Positions 13,101 to 21,196 of a stretch of DNA of 64,000 nucleotides are shown one piece after another (position 1 is the stretch's first letter; every line of letters starts with the position of its first letter). Origin of the DNA: Phlebotomus papatasi (Eukaryota; Arthropoda; Insecta; Diptera; Psychodidae); assembly GCF_024763615.1 (NCBI RefSeq), contig NC_077222.1, positions 16,120,001 through 16,184,000 on the forward strand. Reading direction: 5' to 3'. The notes beneath the pieces were generated by a model. That model was not told the DNA's origin. It was given only the letters and a program-made list of their open reading frames with translations, and did no database searches. The position numbers and the translations under genes were made by a program.

Positions 13101-15459
13101 ACAATTCACAAAAAAGAGCACGAAATAAAAGAAAAAGATGAGTAAGAAGAAAAGGAACAGCTTTCCTTCGCGGTTTCTTTATCTTGCATAGCTAAAACAG
13201 TGGGAAAATCTCATAATTTTAAATTAAAAATGGTTTCAAATTACCCCATTTTACCCTACCATAACCCCAAAGTTGGTCTATTTGCGAAAACATAGAGGTG
13301 CCATGAAAGTTGCTAGTTTAATAACTATGATCAGAGTCATATTCTTATTTACAGTAGACACTCTCTCAATTGGGCATTTGGGGCAAAATGTCATCCGGTT
13401 TATCGATTGATTTGGGCGTTAAAGCCTTTGTAAATTCCACAAAAAGCGCTCAATTATAAAGAATCACGATAAAATAGGAAGAACTACAGCGAATTTGAGC
13501 AAATTAGCTTCATAATTAAACGTGAAAATTGTCAACAAAATTTTTCGCCCGATTGAAAAAGAGCCGATTGAGCGAGAGTCTACTGTATTGTCTTTGAGTC
13601 TTTGAGGTTAGAGTAGTTTTCCTATATTGGGTTATGTTAAGTCTAACCTCAAAAAATAATCATAATCATTTGTCGGATTTGTCTAAAAAAGCTTTTCGAC
13701 CTAAATGTAATTTTAGTTTACTGCTGCCATTAAGAACAAAAGTATGTCACCTTTTAAAATTTAGTACATATAATTAGAAGAATGAAAAAAACTTTTCTTA
13801 ACCTAATTTTATAAGTTACGAATCTGAAGAATTTCTTCGAGATTTCGATTGAAATCACGCAAGATTTCTAAATGATAAATTTTAAATGCAGGAAAATCAT
13901 TAAAATCACAGATTACAGATCAACAATTAAACTAAAAATTAAACAAAATTGTCAAGTTGAGGTTAGAGCAAACTTAACCTCAAATTCCAAAATGAAATTT
14001 GTGAAAAAAATGCAAATAGTCAAGATATTAAGAGGATATGATATTCCAAGTTAGTTGTTAGTAAATACGTTCAGGTTTGATGATTTTTTTTTAAAATACT
14101 TTTTAGCATAATGGGCAATTGTTATTAATAACTTTGAGTTATTAATAACTGAATAATTATTAATAAATTAATAAATTTGTAGAAGATGGATTTCTATGTT
14201 CAATTTACAAAAATTGGGAAGAAAAAGTGTCTGTTATTAAACCCCCGATTTAAACTTAAATACAGCAGTGAAAATTCCTTAATTAGAGAAAGAGAGGTTA
14301 TGTTCCATAATTACGTAGACAAAAATTGACTTAACCTAGACGATATATTCTTTTAATTCTCTTATTCTTCAGATTTTTTATTTTAAAATACATTGCACTT
14401 ATCGTCAATGTGAACAATTGATAGCAAAATACAATAGACAGGATTCTCATAATTTGGTAAAGAGGTTGTATTACAGAATTTGTGGTTATTTGTGACATAA
14501 CCTCAAAAACAAGGCATGTGTAAACGATTGTAAAAAAAAAGAAACTTATCTTAAAACGTTGTTGGTAATGCGAAAATGACTCTAAAACGTTTTAAGAACG
14601 GTTAATCGTTTTTAAATAAGTGGAAACAATTTTAGGAAACACACTTGCAATGAGTCTAGCAAAGCGAGAATTTTTCTAAAAATACTGAAACCTTCAGAAG
14701 AATTTCGGTTCGACAGAATGTAGCAGGAAATAGACGGAGACACTGAACCTTTCTTNNNNNNNNNNNNNNNNNNNNNNNNNNNNNNNNNNNNNNNNNNNNN
14801 NNNNNNNNNNNNNNNNNNNNNNNNNNNNNNNNNNNNNNNNNNNNNNNNNNNNNNNNNNNNNNNNNNNNNNNNNNNNNNNNNNNNNNNNNNNNNNNNNNNN
14901 NNNNNNNNNNNNNNNNNNNNNNNNNNNNNNNNNNNNNNNNNNNNNNNNNNNNNNNNNNNNNNNNNNNNNNNNNNNNNNNNNNNNNNNNNNNNNNNNNNNN
15001 NNNNNNNNNNNNNNNNNNNNNNNNNNNNNNNNNNNNNNNNNNNNNNNNNNNNNNNNNNNNNNNNNNNNNNNNNNNNNNNNNNNNNNNNNNNNNNNNNNNN
15101 NNNNNNNNNNNNNNNNNNNNNNNNNNNNNNNNNNNNNNNNNNNNNNNNNNNNNNNNNNNNNNNNNNNNNNNNNNNNNNNNNNNNNNNNNNNNNNNNNNNN
15201 NNNNNNNNNNNNNNNNNNNNNNNNNNNNNNNNNNNNNNNNNNNNNNNNNNNNNNNAAGCTGAGATAGAGAAAATAACTCACCCTCCGACAGAATCCAGTA
15301 AAATTCCACCCACTCTCCAACTTGATATGACTGTGTGAATTGTAGCAATGCTACAAAACCTATTTCACCTTCTCTTATCTTCAATGGCCACATTTGGTCA
15401 CTGGAAGTTGTCTCTCTATTGCCCCACACCAGAACGACCTCTCGAACGTATTGGAAGAT
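230..15459 (-). CDS. Gcn2: eIF2alpha kinase GCN2 (EIF2AK4), 3' part of the gene
   Basis: GCN2 senses uncharged tRNA on stalled ribosomes and phosphorylates eIF2alpha in the cytoplasm. Exons on the minus strand: 15459 or later to 15282, 12077-10588, 10524-10108, 6020-5903, 5829-5462, 5373-4964, 1197-454 and 362-230, with TGA at 232-230. All junctions are GT..AG and the codon phases agree (1, 0, 0, 1, 0, 2, 2). The domain order is pseudokinase, active kinase with an acidic/serine-rich insert, HisRS-like domain and C-terminal ribosome/tRNA-binding domain, as in the family. The RWD domain that should start the protein was not found; it may lie to the right of 15459 or in DNA I could not recognise. 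Introns of about 3.2, 4.1 and 3.8 kb are full of repeats, and the 500-N gap lies in the first of them. The identity is secure, but the 5' end is not resolved. Confidence 0.95.
1300..1700. repeat. Dispersed CCACGCCC-type motifs in a Gcn2 intron
   Basis: The stretch holds several near-identical short motifs (CCACGCCCCC, ACACGCCCAC, TCACGCCC) in otherwise AT-rich DNA. The same word recurs in the Gcn2 intron at 12200-12790 in both orientations. No coding potential was seen. Confidence 0.4.
1795..2545. mobile_element. Foldback-like element with minisatellite arms, copy 1
   Basis: The left arm (about 1795-2395) is a degenerate tandem array of 15-18-bp units such as CCAAAATTCCGAATGG and AAAATCCCGAAAGCC. 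A spacer near 2395-2511 includes AATTTTCTGTGT and TATAATTTCGTCCCTTT. A short right arm (2515-2541) carries the inverse motif GGATTTTGGCTCTTCG. The same arm-spacer-inverted-arm layout recurs near 17680, 38880 and 53255. The open frames across the array come from its periodicity and are not genes. Confidence 0.65.
2597..2859. mobile_element. Palindromic MITE, family A, copy 1
   Basis: This is a 263-bp near-palindrome. It starts ATGGCTTCGGCACACG, ends GTGTGCCGGAGCCAT, and the inverted similarity runs through most of the length (GATCAGGAAAATTTCATGAA at one end, its complement at the other). It has no coding frame. Confidence 0.8.
3147..3334. mobile_element. Palindromic MITE, family A, copy 2 (internally deleted)
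   Basis: It begins ATGACTCCGGCATATC and ends GTGCGCCGGAGCTAT. The left arm is complete and most of the right arm is missing, leaving 188 bp. Confidence 0.7.
3363..3627. mobile_element. Palindromic MITE, family A, copy 3
   Basis: A 265-bp inverted repeat from ATGGCTCCGGCACACC to GTGTGTCGGAGCCAT. It is separated from the next copy by a single base, so two copies lie back to back. Confidence 0.8.
3629..3887. mobile_element. Palindromic MITE, family A, copy 4
   Basis: A 259-bp inverted repeat from ATGGCTCCGGCACATC to GGTGTTCCGGAACCAT, directly following copy 3. A more decayed relative lies near 6049-6290. Confidence 0.8.
4123..4520. mobile_element. MITE with 52-bp terminal inverted repeats
   Basis: The left end GTTATCACACTTGCACATTA (continuing to about 4175) is repeated inverted at 4469-4520. 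The internal sequence also contains short inverted words (AATGTGAAAATCGCATTAA). No coding frame was seen. It lies in the 3.8-kb Gcn2 intron. Confidence 0.75.
4964..6020 (-). CDS. Gcn2: Gcn2 exons: histidyl-tRNA synthetase-like domain
   Basis: Three exons, 6020-5903, 5829-5462 and 5373-4964, separated by introns of 73 and 88 nt. The translation follows the HisRS-like region of GCN2: VFRRHGGIEVITPLL, then YLPYDFRRPFA, then FHPKQLYECAFDI, LNHTSLLRAIL and finally AVGGRYDDLL. In the family this domain binds uncharged tRNA and relieves kinase autoinhibition; it is not known to charge tRNA. The 4.1-kb intron upstream (6021-10107) carries a tandem repeat array and foldback sequences. Confidence 0.95.
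6049..6290. mobile_element. Degenerate family A MITE
   Basis: It shares the internal words of family A (GCATATGTCTATC, CGCATTCTTCTTCTTC, CAAATTCAATTTAG and their inverted counterparts), but the terminal bases have decayed. It lies just upstream of a Gcn2 exon, inside the intron. Confidence 0.55.
6468..6495. repeat. Perfect 11-bp hairpin at the edge of a repeat block
   Basis: TAGGTGAGATT and AATCTCACCTA face each other across a six-base loop. The hairpin lies at the start of the repeat block that runs to about 7640 and may be its terminus. Confidence 0.5.
6600..7640. repeat. Three-unit tandem array (about 295 bp) with a CCGG run
   Basis: The block opens with a run of CCGG units at 6601-6623. 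Three diverged units then follow, marked by TTTTAGTATGTTGTAG-like words near 6818, 7119 and 7406, by CTCCGGTTCTAATT-like words near 6934, 7231 and 7519, and by GGCGCT words near 7036 and 7329. Spacing is 287-301 bp. The base composition is richer in GC than its surroundings. No long reading frame crosses it. Confidence 0.7.
7815..10050. mobile_element. Possible foldback pair in the Gcn2 4.1-kb intron
   Basis: ACCCAGCGAGCACC at 7817, ACCCAGCGAGCAC near 8168 and the inverse GTACTCGCTGGGTT near 9956 form one direct pair and one inverted pair. Each is followed by GTTAGCA/TGCTAAC-rich sequence. They may be the ends of one element of about 1.8 kb. The interior (8400-9900) is AT-rich and I recognise no gene in it. 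Confidence 0.35.
10108..12077 (-). CDS. Gcn2: Gcn2 exons: pseudokinase C-lobe and active kinase domain
   Basis: Two exons, 12077-10588 and 10524-10108. The first part is the pseudokinase: its catalytic loop reads FHNHLLDTTVF instead of HRD..N, and its metal-binding motif is DFA rather than DFG. The active kinase follows: glycine loop GKGAYGDV near 11442, AIK lysine near 11376, an insert rich in Ser/Asp/Glu (SSSESSSSDSSD), HRDLKPVN near 10821, DFG near 10761 and the activation segment TLTGRVGTALYVAPE. The two threonines of TGRVGT correspond to the autophosphorylation pair of GCN2 (human T899/T904 by family knowledge). The intron at 10587-10525 is 63 nt (GTAAGT..CCAG) and falls between the APE region and VDLYSLG. 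Confidence 0.95.
12116..12187. repeat. Small palindromic element with a nested hairpin
   Basis: TAACCCTTTAA on the left pairs with TCCTTAAAGGATTAA on the right. Inside is GGGTCACTGGTGACCC, a near-perfect hairpin. The size is about 72 bp, and it lies immediately upstream of the Gcn2 pseudokinase exon in the intron. Confidence 0.5.
12186..12610. repeat. Two-copy direct repeat, about 250 bp period
   Basis: AAGACAACTCTAAGCCACGC at 12186 recurs at 12436 with few changes. AATAAATAGACCACG and TTTACCAGGAAGGAAAAATT are repeated at the same spacing. It is intronic. Confidence 0.7.
12611..13349. other. Intronic stretch without recognised gene
   Basis: Part of the first recognised Gcn2 intron. It contains GGGCGTGGCC words near 12657 and 12778, and an inverted pair GGAGACCGGGG/GGCCCGGTCTCCCC near 12934 and 13075. 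Nothing coding was seen. Confidence 0.5.
13350..13587. mobile_element. pogo/Tigger-like MITE, copy 1
   Basis: Inverted ends TACAGTAGACACTCTCTCAA and its counterpart ending GAGTCTACTGTA. The terminal TA on each side fits a TA target site, as in the Tc1/mariner/pogo superfamily. It is 238 bp and noncoding. Two further copies lie at 16536 and 43417. Confidence 0.7.
13588..14755. other. AT-rich intron sequence up to the gap
   Basis: Intronic. It carries several TGAGGTTA/TAACCTCA words near 13602, 13650, 13958, 13977 and 14497. No gene or clear transposon end was seen. Confidence 0.5.
14756..15255. other. Assembly gap, 500 N
   Basis: Exactly 500 undetermined bases, a conventional placeholder size, so the true length is unknown. 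It lies in the Gcn2 intron, 26 nt past a donor, and could hide another exon or repeat. Confidence 0.99.
15282..15459 (-). CDS. Gcn2: Gcn2 exon: N-lobe of the pseudokinase domain
   Basis: The reading frame is open from an in-frame TGA at 15462-15460 to a GTGAGT donor right after 15282. It encodes a stretch with GEIGF and then GEWVEFYW, which fits the N-lobe strands of the GCN2 pseudokinase. The exon ends one base into a codon (G). The next exon starts with AC at 12077, giving a clean Asp codon and joining into the helix that begins DIERQV. The 5' boundary is uncertain: possible acceptors are an AG before about 15391 (CTTCCAG) or one near 15436. An overlapping frame is also open over about 15395-15530, so the assignment upstream of about 15390 is tentative. 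A TATATAG lies at about 15467-15473 on this strand, but I do not claim it as a promoter. Confidence 0.7.
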
Positions 15460-15989
15460 TCAGGATGAGGACTATATAGTGCAGGGTGGTGCATTGGGAT
15501 AGTAGGTGGATTGTCAGGGATGTTGCAGTGAATAAATTTTAACAGCCAAGACTACGATTGCAAGTGGCTTTAAGGAGAAAACGGAAAAAAAGAAAGGTAG
15601 AAACGAGTTCAATTAGAAATTACTTCTTCATTAATAACACTGCATTCTTATTTTGTGATTAGTCGAGAGCACTTTAGCTGAGATTATCTTCTGTTTAAAA
15701 TTCTATTAGGGACTAAGTCTTCGATTTAGAACCTGTCTTACTAAACTTTATGTGATTTTAGTATTATAAAATATTTATTTCTTAAGTTGATGAAATTATA
15801 ATGGAGCCCAACTTAAAACAATATAACAGAATTTAACGGTCAAATTTGAAATTCGAAATGCCACTAAGCAATGACACATATCGATAAAAGATGTCGATCG
15901 ACATTCTCTCACAACATCTCGCTCGATTTGTCATTTATTCATAATGCAAATACTCCTGCATTTATTTAGAGAAAACAGAACTTTCGACT

Positions 15990-16225
15990 AAAGCTGTCTA
16001 TACACTAGGAGGAAATTTCATCAATATTCGCAATCAATATTTAATATTGATGAAAATTGCCTACACATTAGTAAAACATATGGACATAAATTTGGATTAT
16101 TGAAGAAAATTTGTCTAATGTGGAGGCATTTACTTCAATAATTCTCTTCAATAATTGAAGCTTTTTATCAATAGTATTATTGAAGAGCCACTCGTCCATA
16201 TTTTTCCTAATGTATAGACAGCTTA
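15990..16225. mobile_element. MITE with inverted ends AAAGCTGTCTATACACTAGG
   Basis: The left end AAAGCTGTCTATACACTAGG is matched by the right end CCTAATGTATAGACAGCTTA. The interior is built of TTCAATAAT-like words in both orientations. It is noncoding and about 236 bp. Confidence 0.7.
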
Positions 16226-16535
16226 AGTCATTAGAGTCTAGAAATCAAATTTCAAGTTGTATGAGATTATCCCGACAATCATGTACATATTTTCGCAGAT
16301 AAAACATCTAACCTGGGGCAAAATATAGCAAACCGAAAATTTCAAAACTCGATATCAAGTTTATCGAAATCAATTAATAAAATCATAGAAGATATTATAA
16401 TATTACAATCACTTGCTCAGGTCAGGGAACTTTGACCTATCGTTGCAAAGATTAAAATTTCATCTCAGTCTAGTTTTCGAAGTGCAATTTCAAAGATGCT
16501 AACCCCTAAAATTTTTAAACACCATTGAAAAAATA

Positions 16536-16868
16536 TACAGTAGAGTCTTCTAAATTCGAACACTCGGGGAGTATTTTTGACATTTCTCACCTCTCAAATT
16601 CGAACGATTTTTTCAAAACTAACGAAATTTATGTGAGATTAAATTGTACATTGAATCAAATTCCCGTACTTTTTCACAAGTCTTAGTAGTAACATACTTC
16701 CTTTTCATTTTATACGATTATAATGTGTGTAAATATTCAGGAAACAGCACAGAAATATGATTTTCAATCATCCACAATACGAATTTTTTAACATAACCTC
16801 ACAATTGACATTTTGAATCCAAACGTCGTTCGAATTTGAGAGATTCAGATTTGAGAGACTCTACTGTA
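16536..16868. mobile_element. pogo/Tigger-like MITE, copy 2
   Basis: Ends TACAGTAGAGTCTTC and GAGAGACTCTACTGTA, with AAATTCGAAC/GTTCGAATTTGAGAG inside the ends. 333 bp and noncoding. Confidence 0.75.
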
Positions 16869-16914
16869 TGCAGAATTTTAATGTAACATATCTGATTCTA
16901 AACTGCTTTTGTTT

Positions 16915-17103
16915 ACGTAGATCCTGGCGACTTGGTACCCCTGCTTTTCGCAAGCTTTTCGTAGCTTTTCTGAAGTGTAAAACTTACGGATGATCTTTTC
17001 TGATCGGCATTATAGATCTAATCGACTAAAGCTGTCATTAAGTGTTAGAATTAAAGAAAAGCTTACGAAAAGCAAGGGTGCAAAGTCAAACGAAATCTAC
17101 GGT
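16915..17103. mobile_element. Short inverted-repeat element
   Basis: CTGCTTTTCGCAAGCTTTTC near 16941 faces GAAAAGCTTACGAAAAGCAA near 17056. The outer CGTAGATC/GAAATCTACG words extend the symmetry. It is about 190 bp and noncoding. Confidence 0.6.
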
Positions 17104-17675
17104 ACGTCAAAACCAGAAACAAATTTTACGTGAGAACTAATAAATGTAACAACTAACAATTCCGAAATCTGTAGAAATGTAATCTGTACAAATGCCTTAA
17201 CACTACGAAGTCGTACAATATTTGACATCGAATTTTGGAAAATAAATTTATCGATTTAAATTAAACTCTTCTATCAATGGTCATTTGAATTTACGCATAG
17301 TAAAATTCTGAAGAGCTATAGCCTAGCCCCCGGCGAACTGCTTTTTTATATGGAGCTGTTTGAAGTCAACTCACAAATTGATCAGAAATTCAGCTTACAC
17401 TTCTCAGAAAAAAACCGCATTTACACAAAAATATAGTATATTTATCCCTCTTTACAAGGACCAGACCCTTGTACACAAGGCACAGCTCAATTTTGACATA
17501 TATCGTGTAACGTTCACAAGTGCAGAAAAATTCTCATACGCATTTGTATGTGAAAATAAGAAATTGGCTTCAACTTTGAAGGACACTCGCCGGGGACTAG
17601 GCTGTTGCATTTTACAAAACATTTTATTTAAATAATAAAATTCGAAAAAAAAATACCAAGTGAGCGGTGTCGGCC
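17104..17675. other. Intergenic stretch without recognised gene
   Basis: AT-rich. The only open frame (17360-17635) has no recognisable motif or plausible context. I see no feature that I can support. Confidence 0.4.
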
Positions 17676-17679
17676 AAAC

Positions 17680-18345
17680 TCGCGAAAGCCAAAATCTTGA
17701 AGAGACAAATTCCAGAATAGGTTATAATTCCGAAAGCCAAAATTCCGATTGGGTCATAATCACGAATGAGCTGAAATCCTTAAATCCAAAAACCTGAAAA
17801 GCTAAAATCCCTAACGCCAAGGTCTCGAAAAGCCAAAATTCCGAAAGTCACAATCCCGAAAAGGATGAATTTATATGGAGAACAATTTATAAAATAACTT
17901 CCCAAAACACTGAAAATTTCCCTTTGCCTCCAAAAAGAAGGGTAAAGTGGTACAAGTTGGACAATGGTACAATTTGGACATGGCTTTTTGTCTTGATAAA
18001 TTTAGTACTTCATTTTTATTTGTATATTTTTAATGCTTTAGTTTTATAATTTGGTGCCTTGTGCTTAAAATCAAATTTTATACTGTATTTATCAAGAAAA
18101 AACCATGTCCAACTTGTACCGGTGAATTGTCCAACTTGTAACACTAATTCCAAATTATATCACTTTACTCTAATCATGACACTTTTAAGAATTTTTTGGA
18201 TTTTGTCTTTCCGGATTTGGCGATCGGGATTTTGACTTTCAAGATCTTGGTTTTCAGGACTTTGATTTTCGGAATTTTGGCGTTAGGGATTTCGGCTTTC
18301 AGGATTTTAGAGTTCGAGATTTTGACCTTTGGGATTTTGACCAAG
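17680..18345. mobile_element. Foldback-like element with minisatellite arms, copy 2
   Basis: The left arm (17680-17865) has units such as GCCAAAATTCCGA, and the right arm (18185-18345) has the inverse GGGATTTTGACTTTC-like units. The spacer includes AGGATGAATTTATATGGAG and AACACTGAAAATTTCCC, the same spacer words as in the other copies. A separate MITE (17940-18172) lies inside the spacer. Confidence 0.65.
17940..18172. mobile_element. MITE with ends GGGTAAAGTGGTACAAGTTG
   Basis: GGGTAAAGTG and TACAAGTTGGACA near the left end are matched by TGTCCAACTTGTA and CACTTTACTC at the right end. It is 233 bp, noncoding, and nested in a foldback element. Confidence 0.7.
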
Positions 18346-18346
18346 G

Positions 18347-18573
18347 TATGAATTCTGAGATGCGTGAGTTTTTCGCGTGAGAAACTCACGGCTGTTAAAT
18401 CGTCTTTTGTAAGAGTTTTGTTGTTTTCTTGTAAATCGTCATATAAAACTCTTACAGCACCTAAGAAAGCACGGTATATAGTTTTCACGAAAGCTTCACA
18501 AAACGCTTACTAAAAGTGATCTCAGAGCCGTGAATTTCTCATGTGAGTAAGTCACGAATCTCAGAATTCACAC
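18347..18573. mobile_element. MITE with ends TGAATTCTGAGATGCGTGAG
   Basis: The left arm (TGAATTCTGAGATGCGTGAG, then GAGAAACTCACGGCT) is matched by the right arm (GAGCCGTGAATTTCTC, then ATCTCAGAATTCA). It abuts the preceding foldback element. 227 bp and noncoding. Confidence 0.7.
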
Positions 18574-19462
18574 CCAGGACCTCATATGAGTTATGGTCAT
18601 TTTAGGATTTATTTCTGTATACTTCATCTTCTTATCTTGGTTAGAAGAAAGGAATATCAGAAGAAGTCAAGATTTTCGATCGGAAGTTCTATCGTAGGGC
18701 TTAAGTTAGGGGTACGATCCGAGCCTATAGGATTGACCCCGGATTACAGAATCTCAGCTGTACAATATCAGCTAATTTTAAAACTTTAGAGTCTCTTTTT
18801 AACACATCTGTTTTTGGAGGGGATTCTAACTTTCCAGAACGATTTAGGTCCGGTCAACACAAATAAATTGTCTGTCTTAAGACTGTCATTTTCTTTGATT
18901 CTGAAATATTGTTTGTTTTGATATTTCACGTTATTCAGAAATATCGAGCGGTTATCATGAATATATTATTCATTAAAATTAATTTTGTGTGTACCTTTGG
19001 TGCCGACATCAAACTAAAGATCGATCGGCATACTGTAAAGGATGTTGGTCAATATAGATTTAGATTTATTGAAAACACTTATTTCCTAATTTTACATCCT
19101 TGAATATATAATGTACTATCATCTGAATTATTGTATAAGAAAAGAAGATAATTAACAGTAAATTTTAAATTCAAAATGACGTAAAATTCCGTTTTTCAAC
19201 CGTTATTTTAACCTTCCCAATTTTAAGTGCAAGAAGCACCCTATCAGAAACTACTTGGAAGCTTTATGGTTCAATCTCCCCAGGCTCCAATTTTAGACAA
19301 AATCCTTTGGAAGCATAGCATGTGTCAGATGCTTTGAGGTAAATACCAGTGATTTTCGAATTGTTGCACCTCCTGCAAATCTCTCTGGGCTATCCAGGAG
19401 ATGAAAGGACATGGTATGGGAGATTGTTGAGAGATACAACGCTATACAATTCGTTAACGCGG
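18574..19462. other. Intergenic stretch without recognised gene
   Basis: No repeat ends or homologous reading frame were recognised. The frame leading into the candidate gene at 19463 is open from about 19338 (after a TAA), so an upstream exon may exist, but no convincing acceptor pair was found. Confidence 0.4.
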
Positions 19463-19939
19463 ATGCAAAGTACACATAGAATCAGCAAATGGCATTGGGT
19501 TATTCTCCGAGGCCAAAGGTGAGTGCACACCTGGGGGAAAATCTCTGACGTTATTGTGTTGCAGTCATGGGAATCGATTTTGGGGCAGAATAACCAAAAT
19601 ACTTCCGAAAAATCAATTGAATGCCACTTATATTTGGGTACTCATATCGCTGTGTATGTTTGTATTTGCGATTTTGAGATCCTCATCTCTCGACAAGCAA
19701 ATGGTAAATATTGGTTTTGATTTTGAAAACCCATTCACCAGACAACTTCCCTAGGATTATTTTGATATCAAATCACTCAGGCTGATTCAGCCTGGCACAA
19801 TCCTTTTCATTTAATTGGATTGAGATTTACGCTATTCCCTCTCACCCTTTTAAAAGCGTCAATCCTCCCACCTTTAAAGTTTGATCTCTGTAAACGTAAA
19901 CCAGAGAGAAACTTATCTTTCGATATTCACTTACTGTAA
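19463..19939 (+). CDS. Candidate short single-pass membrane protein (unrecognised)
   Basis: A possible three-exon frame: ATG at 19463 to 19518, intron 19519-19564 (GTGAGT..TTGCAG, 46 nt), exon 19565-19703, intron 19704-19780 (GTAAAT..CTCAG, 77 nt), and an exon from 19781 to TAA at 19937-19939. The phases agree (2 then 0), giving 117 codons before the stop. The first 65 residues read as a basic N-terminal tail followed by a hydrophobic segment (ATYIWVLISLCMFVFAIL) and then RSSSLDKQM, the layout of a type II membrane protein. I recognise no family. The third exon is weak and may be a read-through. The frame also runs open upstream of the ATG (PGDERTWYGRLL), so the start could be further left. 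Confidence 0.3.
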
Positions 19940-20762
19940 TCATCTGCCGATAGAGTTTTTCCCAACTTTCCCATTTGCCATTTTTCGCCTCAATATTGCA
20001 CTTTTGATGAGAAAGGTTTGAATTCTGTATAGAACAACCCGGCAACTCCATCGACAAACCTGCGCAAAAACCTCTCAAATGTTATCACTTTTTCCCAGTG
20101 GAAAATTTACTTTTCCATTTTCTACGTGTACTAAATGTGTCCAATTGATGTAAAATACTTCAAGCAGAATATGTTCAAAGAAAAATGTGAAAAGGTAGAA
20201 CATAAATCATGAAATGGAGCATGATTGTAAATCTCTCGAAATCGGTGTAAACAAAGGTGTCAATTCCTTTAAAAGGACATTAATATAGTTTTTTTTTGGG
20301 AAATGAGAAGGGACTTCAATAAATTTCCCATGTCAGATGAAATTGCAACATAACAGGCCATACACAAAATTGAAAGCTCTCTCTTTCCTCCCGTGGAAGT
20401 TATACAGACAAACCACTTTTGCAAATAACGAGAAGAAAGATTGCAAGGATGAGAAGTACAAGGTTATTTGTAAGAATTGTTAGAAATTAGATCTGTAGAA
20501 ACCGGTAAATAAAATTAATTTAGAAAGGCCTTTGACAATCTTCTAAAATCTAAATCTTATTACAAAGTAGTTGCTTCATAAGCATCAAAATCGAAAGCAC
20601 GACCAAATCTCTTTGGCGAAAGACAATACTGAGCATTTAATGGGACTGATAGGAAATCCTGCAATACTAATTTGTTTAAACCTAGCGATACTATCAATAG
20701 GAAATATTACATATCAATTTCGATCATATATTGACTAAAAACCGGCCAAAATCGGTAAAAAA
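19940..20762. other. Intergenic stretch without recognised gene
   Basis: No transposon ends were recognised. A minus-strand frame at 19842-20078 ends near a GTAAGT but lacks family similarity. Nothing I can support as a gene. Confidence 0.4.
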
Positions 20763-21085
20763 AACACTTGCAAATGATATTACAACACGACAACACTCCG
20801 TGGCATTGTAAGATTGCACTTCCATGGTTCAGGACAACATCAAAAGCTAAAAAAGAGATGTACTACGACCCCCGCTGTAATCCTCAGACCTAGCTCCTTC
20901 CGATCACCATTTGTTCTAGTTGATTTCTCATGGCATATCTGAGCAACACTTTAGAAATTTTGAAAAAGTGAAAAATTGCGTGTATGAATGGTTTTATTTA
21001 GTCGAAAGACATCTCGTTTTATTGTCAGGGTATTCATATGTTGCCAGAGTCATGGCAAAAATATCTAGCTAGCACAGATCGAATT
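20763..21085 (+). pseudogene. Decayed mariner transposase fragment (3' half)
   Basis: Read across several frames, it shows transposase landmarks in the right order: HDN..PHV, then SSDLAPSDHHLF (matching the family's SPDLAPSDYHLF), then EQHFRNFEKVKN and GIHMLPESWQK. These fit the C-terminal catalytic region of mariner transposases (DD34D type, by family knowledge). It contains stops and frameshifts. The 5' half and the ends were not found. Confidence 0.75.
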
Positions 21086-21196
21086 ACTTGAAGACCTAGT
21101 ATTATAAGATACAACAGAATCTAAAGAAAAAACGGTAAGAGACTTAAACTCGTGGTTTACAGTCAAAGTGTCGTATCGCATCAGAGGAGCATAAAG

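Noticed and set aside
15440..15480. TATATAG as a core promoter on the minus strand
   Set aside because: The Gcn2 exon here encodes the middle of the protein, so a start site at this point is unlikely.
17360..17635. 91-codon plus-strand frame
   Set aside because: No homology, splice context or conserved motif; flanked by repeats.
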